NCBI RefSeq assembly: GCF_014645835.1
Contig: NZ_BMMM01000018.1
Coordinates: 95,710 to 159,709 of the forward strand
Reading direction: 5' to 3'
Length of the DNA: 64,000 nucleotides
DNA from: Streptomyces albiflavescens
Lineage (GTDB): Bacteria > Actinomycetota > Actinomycetes > Streptomycetales > Streptomycetaceae
In this document: one piece after another, positions 49,340-57,200 of the stretch
Layout: each line of letters opens with the position of its first letter
How positions within the stretch are numbered: position 1 is the first letter of the stretch
Notes under the pieces: generated by a model
The model's database searches: none
What the model saw: the letters and a program-made list of their open reading frames with translations, nothing else
Told to the model about the DNA's origin: nothing
Translations under genes and position numbers: made by a program

Positions 49340-50698
49340 TCACCAGTGAGTGTCCGCGGCCGGCATCCAGCCGCTCTCCTTCCAGGTGTTGTAGCCCTCG
49401 TTGTACGGCTTGTCCCCGGGGAGCAGCCCCTGCTGGTCCAGCCAGCTGATGGAGTCGCTCTTGCTCAGCGACTTGTCCATGACGTCGACACCCATGCCGA
49501 CGTACGCGGCGCCCATGGACACTCCGTAACCCACGTGTCCGAGCTTGGATGCCCCGCCCGACACGGCGTCGGAGAAGACTCCCTTGTTCGAACGGAGTTG
49601 TCCGAACAGCCCGGCTGCCTCGTCGTCGCCCAGATGCAGCCACTTGGAGACCGTGGACACCTGGGTCGGTCCCTTGGCGACCAGACCGGTGTCCCGGGAA
49701 ATCTTTTTCAGGGTGAATCGACGCAAGTCCGAGAAGAACTTCCGGGAGACGTCGTCCTGAGCGCCCGCCATGGCCTTGCTGAGATCGTTCAGCATTCCCT
49801 TGTGTGACCTGAGGCCGGCTTTGAGCCCGGCGGTTCGGCTCGTCTGGGCGGCAGCGGTGGTGACCTTGTTCGCGCCCTTGAGCATGTTGATGCCACCGCG
49901 GCCGATACCCATCAGGAGCAGCCCGCCGACGTCGAAGGCCAGATCGGTCCATGATGCGTCGCCGGAGGCGACCAGCATGGATCTGGCCAGGATGGTCAGC
50001 ACGGCGATTCCGAGGACCAGAAGGTTCAGGCCGGGAATCCAGATGGCGATGATTCCGGCGATGGTGGCGATCCAGCCGAGTGCGTCGAGGACGGTCTTGA
50101 TCCAGTCCGCGTTGTCGTGGAACCAGCCCTTGACGTTGTCCCACCACGAGTCCTCGATGACGTCGTCGATCTCGTCCCTGATCTTGCCCGCGTGGTGGTT
50201 GGCGCGGGTGTCGCGATCGCCGGTGATGGTGTCCAGCTGATTCCGGTACGTCTGCAGGGGGTCGTGGTCGGCTTCGCCGGCGGATGCCTTCGGAGTGTTC
50301 TTGTCGCCGGAGCCGGACTCCTTGACCTTCTCCGCCTCGATCTCGTCCTGCTTCTCCTTGGCCTGGCGCAGGACATGGTCGGCGTCGGACTGGAAGTCCT
50401 CCAACTCGCTGGCCCACGTGGTGAGATGGCCGTGCACCCGCTCGTAGCGACTGGCCACCTCTCGCATGTGCTTCTCCAGGGTGGAGGAGTCCTCGCGCAG
50501 GCGCTTGACGTATTTGCCCTTGAGTTTGTCTTCCTTGCTCAGAGCCTGGAGATTCTTGGCCTGGTCCCGGAGCTTCTTGGCGACCGACACCATGTGGCGG
50601 ACCTCGGCGCGGATCTCCTCCGGGTCCCCGGGTACCGGGTCGGAGTCGCGGAGCGGCTGCCAGTCGACCGGGCGGCGCTTGGATGTCGCTGTCGTCAC
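49340..50698 (-). CDS. Cassette A large PGDP/membrane-hairpin protein (putative T7SS effector)
   Basis: 452 aa, GTG overlapping the Esx-like stop. Residues 13-26 have W then PGDP (SDPVPGDPEEIRAEVRHMVS), the N-terminal signature of putative T7SS-secreted actinobacterial toxins. A long coiled coil follows (about 28-130), then a hydrophobic hairpin at about 196-262 (TVLDALGWIATIAGIIAIWI, LLVLGIAVLTILARSML). The C-terminal 190 residues (GLKAGLRSHKGMLNDLSKAM ... GYNTWKESGWMPAADTHW) are unique, with no catalytic motif I recognise. The WxG seen in cassette C is here LKG. Confidence 0.72.
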   Translation of the reverse strand: MTTATSKRRPVDWQPLRDSDPVPGDPEEIRAEVRHMVSVAKKLRDQAKNLQALSKEDKLKGKYVKRLREDSSTLEKHMREVASRYERVHGHLTTWASELEDFQSDADHVLRQAKEKQDEIEAEKVKESGSGDKNTPKASAGEADHDPLQTYRNQLDTITGDRDTRANHHAGKIRDEIDDVIEDSWWDNVKGWFHDNADWIKTVLDALGWIATIAGIIAIWIPGLNLLVLGIAVLTILARSMLVASGDASWTDLAFDVGGLLLMGIGRGGINMLKGANKVTTAAAQTSRTAGLKAGLRSHKGMLNDLSKAMAGAQDDVSRKFFSDLRRFTLKKISRDTGLVAKGPTQVSTVSKWLHLGDDEAAGLFGQLRSNKGVFSDAVSGGASKLGHVGYGVSMGAAYVGMGVDVMDKSLSKSDSISWLDQQGLLPGDKPYNEGYNTWKESGWMPAADTHW

Positions 50699-50994
50699 TT
50701 CTTCGGCTTCTTTTCGTCGCGCTTGCTCAGCTCGTCGTCGAGTTCCTCGAAGGCCTTCTTGGTGCCGGCCACGAGCTTGCCGACCGACTCGATACCCTCG
50801 ATGAGTTTGGTGCGGTAGTCGTCCCAGTTGTCGACGAAATCACCCATCGCGTCCGCGATCGAACCGGAGCCCCAGTGTCCGCGCATGTCGTCGCGACGGT
50901 TCTCGATGTCCTTGAACGTCCTCTGGAGCTGGCTCAGTTTCCGCTCCGACTCCGCGAGGAATTCGTAGTCGACCGTCAGATCCGGCTCTGCCAT
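50695..50994 (-). CDS. Cassette A Esx-like protein (WGSG)
   Basis: 99 aa, two helices around HWGSGSIADAMGDFVDNW; the W-G-S-G turn corresponds to W-x-G of WXG100 proteins. The C-terminus is AFEELDDELSKRDEKKPKK. It aligns by eye with the protein at 51836 (EIGSGDVADALDDFADDW). Such proteins are secreted by T7SS or act as partners of the toxin encoded next. ATG at 50994. First gene of cassette A. Confidence 0.78.
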   Translation of the reverse strand: MAEPDLTVDYEFLAESERKLSQLQRTFKDIENRRDDMRGHWGSGSIADAMGDFVDNWDDYRTKLIEGIESVGKLVAGTKKAFEELDDELSKRDEKKPKK

Positions 50995-51104
50995 CGAGGC
51001 CCCCTCTCCCGCGTGTCATTTGCTTCATCGATGCCGCGGGCTGTCTGCGGCAGGGCTGCGGTCGCCAGGAGCGCGGCAGCAACCGGCAAAGAGCGGCGCG
51101 TCAA
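50976..51104 (-). CDS. Possible small exported peptide upstream of cassette A
   Basis: 42 aa from a TTG at 51104 with GGGGAG 6 bases before. TRRSLPVAAALLATAALPQT, then ARGIDEANDT, looks like a cleavable signal peptide followed by a short charged tail, ending inside the start of the Esx-like gene. Could be real or a chance open frame; codon use is not decisive. Confidence 0.25.
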   Translation of the reverse strand: MTRRSLPVAAALLATAALPQTARGIDEANDTRERGPRWQSRI

Positions 51105-51835
51105 GATGGACTCCCCGTATGACAAAGGTTTGGTCAAGCGTAATGACCATATCGGTGGGGCTGGCGGTTTCGCCAGGCTGAATTTCCACCCAAAAACGGC
51201 TTCAATTAGGGATCTAACGGTGTAAATCGGCCGTACTCTCTGCCCTGATCGCGTCCGTCTTCGGTCCGTCTGACTCCGGAACTTCGCGGGTGGTGTTCGA
51301 GGCCGGAGACATGTGTGCGTGTTCGCGGGAGCTATCAAGGGGTCCCGCGTCTTGCGGAAATGAACTAGCTCATGACTCGGCCCAGGTTGCCGACCTCGTC
51401 CGTTGCTCCGAGCCTGCAAGAGGATCGGATCTTCGCGAATCCTGGTATGCCGGTGAGGGGCCAGGGCGGCGGCCGCGGAGGTGACTCCGTGCCGAACTGC
51501 CGCTGTCGACGGGGTGACCGGGTCGGTCCGGGCATGTCACTGACGACCGCCTTGGGGCCCGCCGTTCGCGATGATGGAGTTGCCGATCGCGAATCCCAGG
51601 ACGTGAGGGCGAGGCCCCCTGCGCCGTGCCGCACGGCCGGCTGTCGCCGGTGCCACACAGGGTGTGGACCGAACCCGGCTGCCTACCTGGCTACTTGTTC
51701 TGGACACTCCCTTTGCTTTCCGTTGGTTGCTGGGCAGAAAGCCCTGCAGAACAGTGGGCGTGGCCGCGCCGCGGCAGATGAGCCGGAAGAGGCAGACGCG
51801 GCGGCCGGAGGGACAGCACTCGTACGGGGGTCGTA
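50995..51835. other. 841-bp central divergent region of the duplicated cassettes
   Basis: Separates cassette A (minus) and cassette B (plus). Apart from the possible exported peptide and the palindrome at 51131 no gene is convincing. The stretch 51110-51260 is noticeably AT-richer than its surroundings and probably holds the promoters. Confidence 0.5.
51131..51149. promoter_or_regulatory. Inverted repeat in the cassette A/B divergent region
   Basis: TGGTCA (51131-51136) and TGACCA (51144-51149) are exact inverted repeats with a 7-base spacer, about 140 bases upstream of the cassette A Esx gene, in an AT-richer stretch. Confidence 0.35.
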
Positions 51836-52150
51836 GTGGCGGATCACATTGCCGTGTCCACATCGGAACTGCGTGAGATAAGCCGGTCGGTGGCGAAGCT
51901 GAAGACGCACTTCGAGCAGGCCAAGGACCTCGTCGACTCCTACGACTCCGAGATCGGCTCCGGCGATGTCGCGGACGCGCTCGACGACTTCGCGGACGAC
52001 TGGAAGAAGAAGCGCAAGCAGCTCTGCGACGGTCTGGAGTTCCTCGGCAAGACGGCTGGCGAGGCGGCGAAGGCGTACGACGGCCTCGATCAGCATCTCG
52101 CCCAGGCCCTGCTGAAGTCTCAGTCGGAGAAGGGCGGCAACGGCAAGTGA
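51836..52150 (+). CDS. Cassette B Esx-like protein (GSG variant)
   Basis: 104 aa, GTG at 51836. Two helices joined by SEIGSGDVADALDDFADDW, with Ile where the WXG tryptophan would be, and C-terminal AKAYDGLDQHLAQALLKS. Shares the GSG-xxAD-DF-W and AxAYxxLD motifs with the proteins at 46173 and 50695. Its stop overlaps the next GTG (GTGA). First gene of cassette B. Confidence 0.78.
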   Translation: MADHIAVSTSELREISRSVAKLKTHFEQAKDLVDSYDSEIGSGDVADALDDFADDWKKKRKQLCDGLEFLGKTAGEAAKAYDGLDQHLAQALLKSQSEKGGNGK

Positions 52151-53547
52151 GCGACGACTTCTCCGGCGTCGACTGGCAGACCGCCCGCTGCACCGACAAG
52201 GAATTCACCCCGGGCGACCCCTACGAGGTGGCCCGGCTCGGCAAGCGCATCGCCGACACCGCCGCCCTGATCCAGGAGCAGGCCACCAAGCTGCACAACC
52301 TGGTCGACGGCAACGGCTGGGACTCCGACGCCGGCCGTGAGTTCCAGAAGAAGACCGAGGACACGGTCGGGCTGCTCACCAAGTCGCACCAGCGGTACGC
52401 GGCCGCCGCGGATGCCCTCGGCTCCTCGGTGGGGCTCGAACCTGTCTCCGACGAGGCGCGGGAGAACTGGGCCACCGCCCTCAACCACGCCCAGAACCTG
52501 GTCCGTACGGCACTCGGGAAGGCCAAGGCCGCCGACGCGGACGGCAGCCACTACCAGAACCAGATCGACCAGCATCCGGGCAAGGACGACCACCCCGACA
52601 AGCAGAAGCTGAAGAAGCAGAAGGAGTCCGCCGACGCGGACCTCGAGGGCGCCAAGAAGGACCTCCGGCACGCCCTGTCCTACCGGGACACTCAGGCCGG
52701 TTACGCCAAGTCCGCCATCCACGACGCCGTCGACCACGACGGACTGAAGGATCCCGAGCACCACTGGTGGGACAACTGGAAGGACTGGGTCGCGGACATC
52801 GGGCACTGGGCCGGCGCGATCGCCGGCGTGCTCTGTCTGCTGGCCCTCGTGCTGAGCTGGGTCCCCGTCCTCGGTGAGGTGCTCGCCGCGCTGGCCCTGG
52901 TGGCGTCCGTCGTCGCTCTCGTCTGCGACACCATTTCGGCCCTGGACGGCAAGGGCACCTGGCTGGACGTCGCCATCGACGTGGTCGGCGTGCTGTCCTT
53001 CGGTGCCGGACGCGTGCTCGGCACCGCGGCGAAGGAGGCATCCGTGGCCGCACGCGGCGCCTCCGCCCTCAAGGACTTCCAGCTGGCGCGGGAGATAGGG
53101 CTGAACCCGACGGCGGCCCGCGAACTCGCCGAGACGCTCAACGGGGTCAAGTCCGGGCAGATCGGGAAGGCGCTGGCCGAGGGGCCCGCCGAGCTCCTGC
53201 CTCGGATGCGATCGGTGGTCAAAGAGTCGCTGAACTTCAAGGCGTACGTGAACGACATCCGGATCGCGGCGGGGAAACTCCCCGGCGCGGAAAGCCTCCT
53301 CGCCGACGGTGCGCCGAAGTTGTCGCAGATTGCGGACTCGACGTTCAAGGGGATGGCGCACTCGGCCAACCGGCTCTACTGGGCGAGTCAGGCTCTGCCC
53401 TTGGCGGCGGGTATCGGGAACTTGGCGCCCCTGCAGGACTGGGAACCGGAGAGTCTCGAACGCAATGTGTTCCGCGATCTGAAGACGATTCCCGGTGTCG
53501 GCGCGGGTGGGATTCCCTTCTACAACTGGCACTGGACCACGTCCTGA
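52147..53547 (+). CDS. Cassette B large PGDP/membrane-hairpin protein (putative T7SS effector)
   Basis: 466 aa. W10 and the PGDP motif at residues 22-25 (KEFTPGDPYEVARLGKRIAD), a WxS-like turn GNGWDSDAGREFQKK, coiled coil, then a hydrophobic hairpin at about 211-262 (WAGAIAGVLCLLALVLSWVP, VLAALALVASVVALVCD) and the conserved GTWLDVAIDVVGVLSFGAGR, all in the same order as cassette A and the Rhs protein. The C-terminal 200 residues (ALKDFQLAREIGLNPTAARE ... PFYNWHWTTS) are unlike those of cassette A. No toxin fold recognised. Confidence 0.74.
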   Translation: MSDDFSGVDWQTARCTDKEFTPGDPYEVARLGKRIADTAALIQEQATKLHNLVDGNGWDSDAGREFQKKTEDTVGLLTKSHQRYAAAADALGSSVGLEPVSDEARENWATALNHAQNLVRTALGKAKAADADGSHYQNQIDQHPGKDDHPDKQKLKKQKESADADLEGAKKDLRHALSYRDTQAGYAKSAIHDAVDHDGLKDPEHHWWDNWKDWVADIGHWAGAIAGVLCLLALVLSWVPVLGEVLAALALVASVVALVCDTISALDGKGTWLDVAIDVVGVLSFGAGRVLGTAAKEASVAARGASALKDFQLAREIGLNPTAARELAETLNGVKSGQIGKALAEGPAELLPRMRSVVKESLNFKAYVNDIRIAAGKLPGAESLLADGAPKLSQIADSTFKGMAHSANRLYWASQALPLAAGIGNLAPLQDWEPESLERNVFRDLKTIPGVGAGGIPFYNWHWTTS

Positions 53548-53606
53548 GGTGGCTGCTGAACCCGTCGGCCACCGGGCACCCCCGGAACTAGGAAAGCAAG
53601 GATTAC

Positions 53607-54428
53607 GTGGCGAGCAAGGACGAGGGCTCTGTCGACGAGTTGTTCGCCCAGTTGCCCAAGGAAGGGCAACTGGCGCTGGAACAAGTCGGTATGGGGCTGC
53701 TGGAACTGCGCCGTATCGCGGCCGGCGAGGGCGGCATACGGCAGGTGCGTGGCATCCTCTCGGAGTTCACCACCAACTCCCATCCGCGGCGGCTCGGTGA
53801 CGACGAAGGGCCGACCGAACGGTCCGAGGTGTGGCCGTGGATGCGACTGCTCCTGGTGGCCGTCGCCGGTGTGGTGATCTGCCTGCTGTCCACGTATCTC
53901 ATCAACTCCACCGCACTGTTCGTGGGTTGGGCCTGCGCGGTGCCGGTGGCCTGGGCGCTGTTCAAGACCCGCCTGTCCCGCGGAGGGCTTGCCGCGCGCT
54001 GCCTCGTCGGGGCTGCCTATATCGTCCTGATCTGGATGGGTTCCTACTCCGCCGACGAGTGGTATCTACAGGTGCGCGGACAGGAGACGACCGTGACCTA
54101 CGCCAAGCCCCACTACTCGGAATCGCACGGAGCTCGCGTCACTTACTGCCGCGTCAAGCTCCCGGACGGCTCGTTCCGTGAGGTGTTCCGGAACGATAAG
54201 TGGTGCACAGACCTGGTGGGCTCGAAAACCACCGCCGTGGTCGATCCGGCCGGTCACTACCGACCGGTCCTCGGTCACAAGTCCGACGTCGGCGGCACCG
54301 TTGACGGCTACGTCTGTCTGGGCGCCGCCGCGGTTCTCGTCCTCGCCCCGCTGACCGCCGCGGCCTTGGGCCGGGCGAATGAGGCGCGCAGCGATCGAGG
54401 CGGTCGGCTGAACGGAACGGCGGCATGA
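53607..54428 (+). CDS. Cassette B membrane protein (DUF3592-like)
   Basis: 273 aa. An N-terminal cytosolic helical part (DELFAQLPKEGQLALEQVG), two or three membrane helices (MRLLLVAVAGVVICLLSTYL, ALFVGWACAVPVAWALF, CLVGAAYIVLIWMG), a soluble domain with two cysteines (RVTYCRVKLPDGS, RNDKWCTDLVG) and VDPAGHYRPVLGH, and a final helix. The beta-rich loop resembles DUF3592. Its stop overlaps the start of the next gene (ATGA). Third gene of cassette B, as in cassette A. Confidence 0.7.
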   Translation: MASKDEGSVDELFAQLPKEGQLALEQVGMGLLELRRIAAGEGGIRQVRGILSEFTTNSHPRRLGDDEGPTERSEVWPWMRLLLVAVAGVVICLLSTYLINSTALFVGWACAVPVAWALFKTRLSRGGLAARCLVGAAYIVLIWMGSYSADEWYLQVRGQETTVTYAKPHYSESHGARVTYCRVKLPDGSFREVFRNDKWCTDLVGSKTTAVVDPAGHYRPVLGHKSDVGGTVDGYVCLGAAAVLVLAPLTAAALGRANEARSDRGGRLNGTAA

Positions 54429-55090
54429 CCGACAAGACGGATACGGAAGCCACGGCGACCGGCGATCCCGAGGCGCCGCCCGCACCGCCCGCACCCCCCT
54501 CCGACTACCGCATCGCCGTACCGGAGGGCTGGGAGCGAGTGGTCCTCGACCCCGACCGCTGGCCCCACCGCATCGACAAGCTGGTCAACCGCGGCCTGCG
54601 CCGGACGAAGGCCACCCCGCAGCTGAAGGCCGCGCTCGCCGACCGGCTCCGGGAGCAGGCCGAGGCCGCGCACACGAAGGGCGGGGTGGAGATGTACCTC
54701 GTCAACCAGGTCATCGGCCAGGTACCGGTGACCGCGGGCCTGGTCGTCACCGTCCTGCAGCCCCCGCCAGGCTCCGCGGGGGGAGACCTGGCCGACATAG
54801 CCCTGTCCCTGGGGACAGGCGGCGCCGACGCGGACGCCGACGTCACCATGGCCGACCTGCCCGCGGGCCCGGCCGTACGTCACCTCTACCGACTCCGTCC
54901 CGCGCCCGACGACCCGGACGGCAACACAGTGCCCCTCACGCACCTGGACGTCTACCTCGCGGTGCCGCGGAGCGACCAGCGCCTGCTGCTCTCCTTCTCG
55001 ACCCCGACGCCCTCGTCGATGGAGCCGCTGGCGGAAGCGCTGGTCACCCTCTTCGACTCGATCGCCCGCACTCTGCAATGGATGGCCTGA
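54425..55090 (+). CDS. Cassette B accessory protein 1
   Basis: 221 aa. After a Pro/Ala-rich start it reads YRIAVPEGWERVVLDPDRWP, helices LNRG-like and KAALADRLREQAEAA, strands VTAGLVVTVLQPP, then LPAGPAVRHLYRLRP, a strand LTHLDVYLAVP and the terminal LLLSFSTPTPSS with LFDSIARTLQWMA. The order matches the protein at 48277 of cassette A and 59884 of cassette C. A Mog1/PsbP-like fold is proposed. Translational overlap with 53607 upstream. Confidence 0.68.
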   Translation: MTDKTDTEATATGDPEAPPAPPAPPSDYRIAVPEGWERVVLDPDRWPHRIDKLVNRGLRRTKATPQLKAALADRLREQAEAAHTKGGVEMYLVNQVIGQVPVTAGLVVTVLQPPPGSAGGDLADIALSLGTGGADADADVTMADLPAGPAVRHLYRLRPAPDDPDGNTVPLTHLDVYLAVPRSDQRLLLSFSTPTPSSMEPLAEALVTLFDSIARTLQWMA

Positions 55091-55096
55091 TCGCTG

Positions 55097-55687
55097 ATGC
55101 CCGAGTTCTCCGCGTCCACGGTCCGCATACAGGCGCCGGACGACGCCGTCTCCCTGCCGGTGCGAGAACTGGTCGACCTGGATGCGTGGGCCGCCGACGC
55201 GGCACGGCAGCGCGCGGGCGCCGACGGGGACCAGCGGCTGATCGAGGCGCTCGCCGACGAACTGCGCGAGGCCGCCGAGGACGCGCGTGGCCGCGGCCCG
55301 GTCACCGCGCTCTCGTACGTCCCCGAGCCGCGTCTCGGCGAGCTGGCCCGCATCGAGTTGTCGGCGCTGGTGGCCGACGAGACGTACCCCACAGTGACCG
55401 TCGACCTCCTCCGGCGCTACCTGACCACTCCGACGGAGATCTCCTACCGCCCGCCGGTGGCTGAACTGCGGACCCTGCCCGCCGGCCCAGCGGTCCGGGT
55501 GCGGCACGCCTACGTCCAGGACGCCGACCGGGACGGCACGGGCACGGTCCTGGAGACCTGCGCGTACGGCATCTGCCCGGACGAGAAGTGGGCCCTCGTG
55601 CTGCTCACCTCCTGGCGCGCCCTCGCGCACACCGACGCGCTGTGCACGCTGACGGACGATCTGGCGCGGACGGTCTCGGTGAACTGA
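55097..55687 (+). CDS. Cassette B accessory protein 2
   Basis: 196 aa, the same length as the cassette A counterpart at 47690. It contains RLIEALADELREAAEDARGR, TLPAGPAVRVRHAYVQDADR with the LPAGPAVR motif shared with 54425, and ends in a helix after a strand (KWALVLLTSWRAL, CTLTDDLARTVSVN). Distantly related to accessory protein 1 by these motifs. Its last codons fall in the first copy of a 20-bp tandem repeat. Confidence 0.66.
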   Translation: MPEFSASTVRIQAPDDAVSLPVRELVDLDAWAADAARQRAGADGDQRLIEALADELREAAEDARGRGPVTALSYVPEPRLGELARIELSALVADETYPTVTVDLLRRYLTTPTEISYRPPVAELRTLPAGPAVRVRHAYVQDADRDGTGTVLETCAYGICPDEKWALVLLTSWRALAHTDALCTLTDDLARTVSVN

Positions 55688-55751
55688 CAGACGTCACGGT
55701 GAACTGACGCACGTCACGGTGAACTGACAGACATCACGGTGAACTGACGGG
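55679..55751. repeat. 20-bp tandem repeat at the end of cassette B
   Basis: GTGAACTGACAGACGTCACG and near copies begin at 55679, 55699, 55719 and 55739 (last partial). The cassette B stop TGA is in the first unit. Confidence 0.85.
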
Positions 55752-55775
55752 CAATCATGAAGAGCTGACGGAGGG

Positions 55776-57200
55776 TCACGGTGAGTTCAGGGAACGTGTG
55801 AAGTCACCCCGGGCCACCCGCCCCGCCAGCCCGTCCTCCCTGTTCCGCACCAGCGCCCCGTACCCGGTCGCAGCCCACACGCTCCGCTCGCCCGGGATCT
55901 CGAAGTACGGGACCTCGCGGCCGTCCTCCGTCGTGTCGGTGAGGACCTCCGGGGCCCGGCGGGCGCGCAGGGCGTCGGTGCACGGTTGGCAGGTGGCCAC
56001 CTTCAGGCGTTCGCGGCGGCCCAGCGGACGCCAGGTGGTGCGCTGGGCGGCACGGCCGTGGAGGGGGTTGAAGAAGCAGAGGGGGAGGGGAGACGGGGTG
56101 CCGGTGAGGGCGTCCTGCCCCTCCGCCACCAGGGCCAGTACACCCGCCAGGTCCGGGATGCCGCGGGCGGCGTCGAGGACGGTGCCGGCGGCGGCGTAGG
56201 CGTCGAGGGCGTGCTGCAGACCGGGGGTCCCGTCCGCGTCGGCTGCTTGTGTCGCCTCGCCCAGGGCCAGGACTTCGTCCTCCGCCCGGCGGCGCAGCTC
56301 CGCCTCGTTGGCAGCGCGGGCCGTCGCGAACACGACCTGGGGGAAGGCGACGGGGTCCGTACGAGAGCGGGATCGGCGCGAGCGCACGAGAGAGCGGCCG
56401 ACGAGGGTGATCAGCGCGAGTGCCGGTACGGCGACGAGGGGCCAGAGCCACCAAGTGGCCCCGCCCGAGCCCGACGTGGCGGCAGGGGGCGTGGAGCTGG
56501 AGTCCCGCAGGCCCTTCGTCGCCTCCTTGTACACCTTCGTCCCGTCGCCCTCCGCCACCAGCTCCACGGCCTTGGCCGTCCGGTCCGCCAGGCCGGCGTC
56601 CCGCATCTCGTCCAGGAATTCCACGGAGGCCACGGCATCGCTGCTCTGGTGGGCGTCGGTCGGCCACTCGTAGCCGTTCAGCGAGTCGGTGAAGTCGCTG
56701 TCCGTCGTGATGAGGATGAGGTTGTGCTGGGGGAGACGGTCGTGGACGACCCGGGCGAGGACGTCCGAGTCCCCGTCGAAGCCGTCGCCCTTGGTCAACG
56801 GCACCAGGACCACCTTGATCGGCAGGCCCGTCTTCTTGATCTGCGCCACCAGTTGCTTCTGGCGGGCGGGTGGTACGGCGTCGCTGTACGCGCCGTCGAC
56901 GTAGACGGGCGATGTGCGCAGGGCGCCGGCGATGCGCTCGCCGGGGCTGGTGGAACCCGCGGCTCGGGCCGAGGCGGTGGGGCCGACGGCGAGCAGAACC
57001 GCCGACAGAACCGCCGACAGCACCATCGGGAGAACCGCCGACGGGACCGCCGGGAGAACCGTCGGCAGAGCGGCGATCACACGCTTCCGGTCACGCCGGA
57101 TACTCCGCTTACTCCGCTTACTCCGCTTACTCCACTTACTCCGGTCACTCCAGTCACTCCCATGACTGCGATCACTGCGATCACTGCGATCACTCAACAC
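55776..57200 (-). CDS. Membrane protein with secreted TPM-like domain and CxxC tail
   Basis: 474 aa, GTG at 57200 overlapping the upstream gene by 11 bases. A Ser/Lys/Arg/Asp-rich leader encoded by 9-bp repeats precedes a signal peptide (SAVLSAVLLAVGPTASARAA), then an outer domain (LRTSPVYVDGAYSDAVPPAR, VVLVPLTKGDGFDGDSDV, HNLILITTDSDF), a membrane helix (WWLWPLVAVPALALITLVG) and a cytosolic part with LCFFNPLHGRAA and CQPC. The NPLHG...CxxC tail and TPYV-type outer domain are shared with the neighbour at 57190, so the two are paralogues. Function unknown. Confidence 0.65.
   Translation of the reverse strand: MLSDRSDRSDRSHGSDWSDRSKWSKRSKRSKRSIRRDRKRVIAALPTVLPAVPSAVLPMVLSAVLSAVLLAVGPTASARAAGSTSPGERIAGALRTSPVYVDGAYSDAVPPARQKQLVAQIKKTGLPIKVVLVPLTKGDGFDGDSDVLARVVHDRLPQHNLILITTDSDFTDSLNGYEWPTDAHQSSDAVASVEFLDEMRDAGLADRTAKAVELVAEGDGTKVYKEATKGLRDSSSTPPAATSGSGGATWWLWPLVAVPALALITLVGRSLVRSRRSRSRTDPVAFPQVVFATARAANEAELRRRAEDEVLALGEATQAADADGTPGLQHALDAYAAAGTVLDAARGIPDLAGVLALVAEGQDALTGTPSPLPLCFFNPLHGRAAQRTTWRPLGRRERLKVATCQPCTDALRARRAPEVLTDTTEDGREVPYFEIPGERSVWAATGYGALVRNREDGLAGRVARGDFTRSLNSP
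57100..57196. repeat. 9-bp repeats encoding an SDRS/SKRS leader
   Basis: Runs of CTTACTCCG-type and CACTGCGAT-type 9-base units code, on the minus strand, for repeated Ser-Asp-Arg-Ser and Ser-Lys-Arg tripeptides at the N-terminus of the gene at 55776. Confidence 0.8.
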
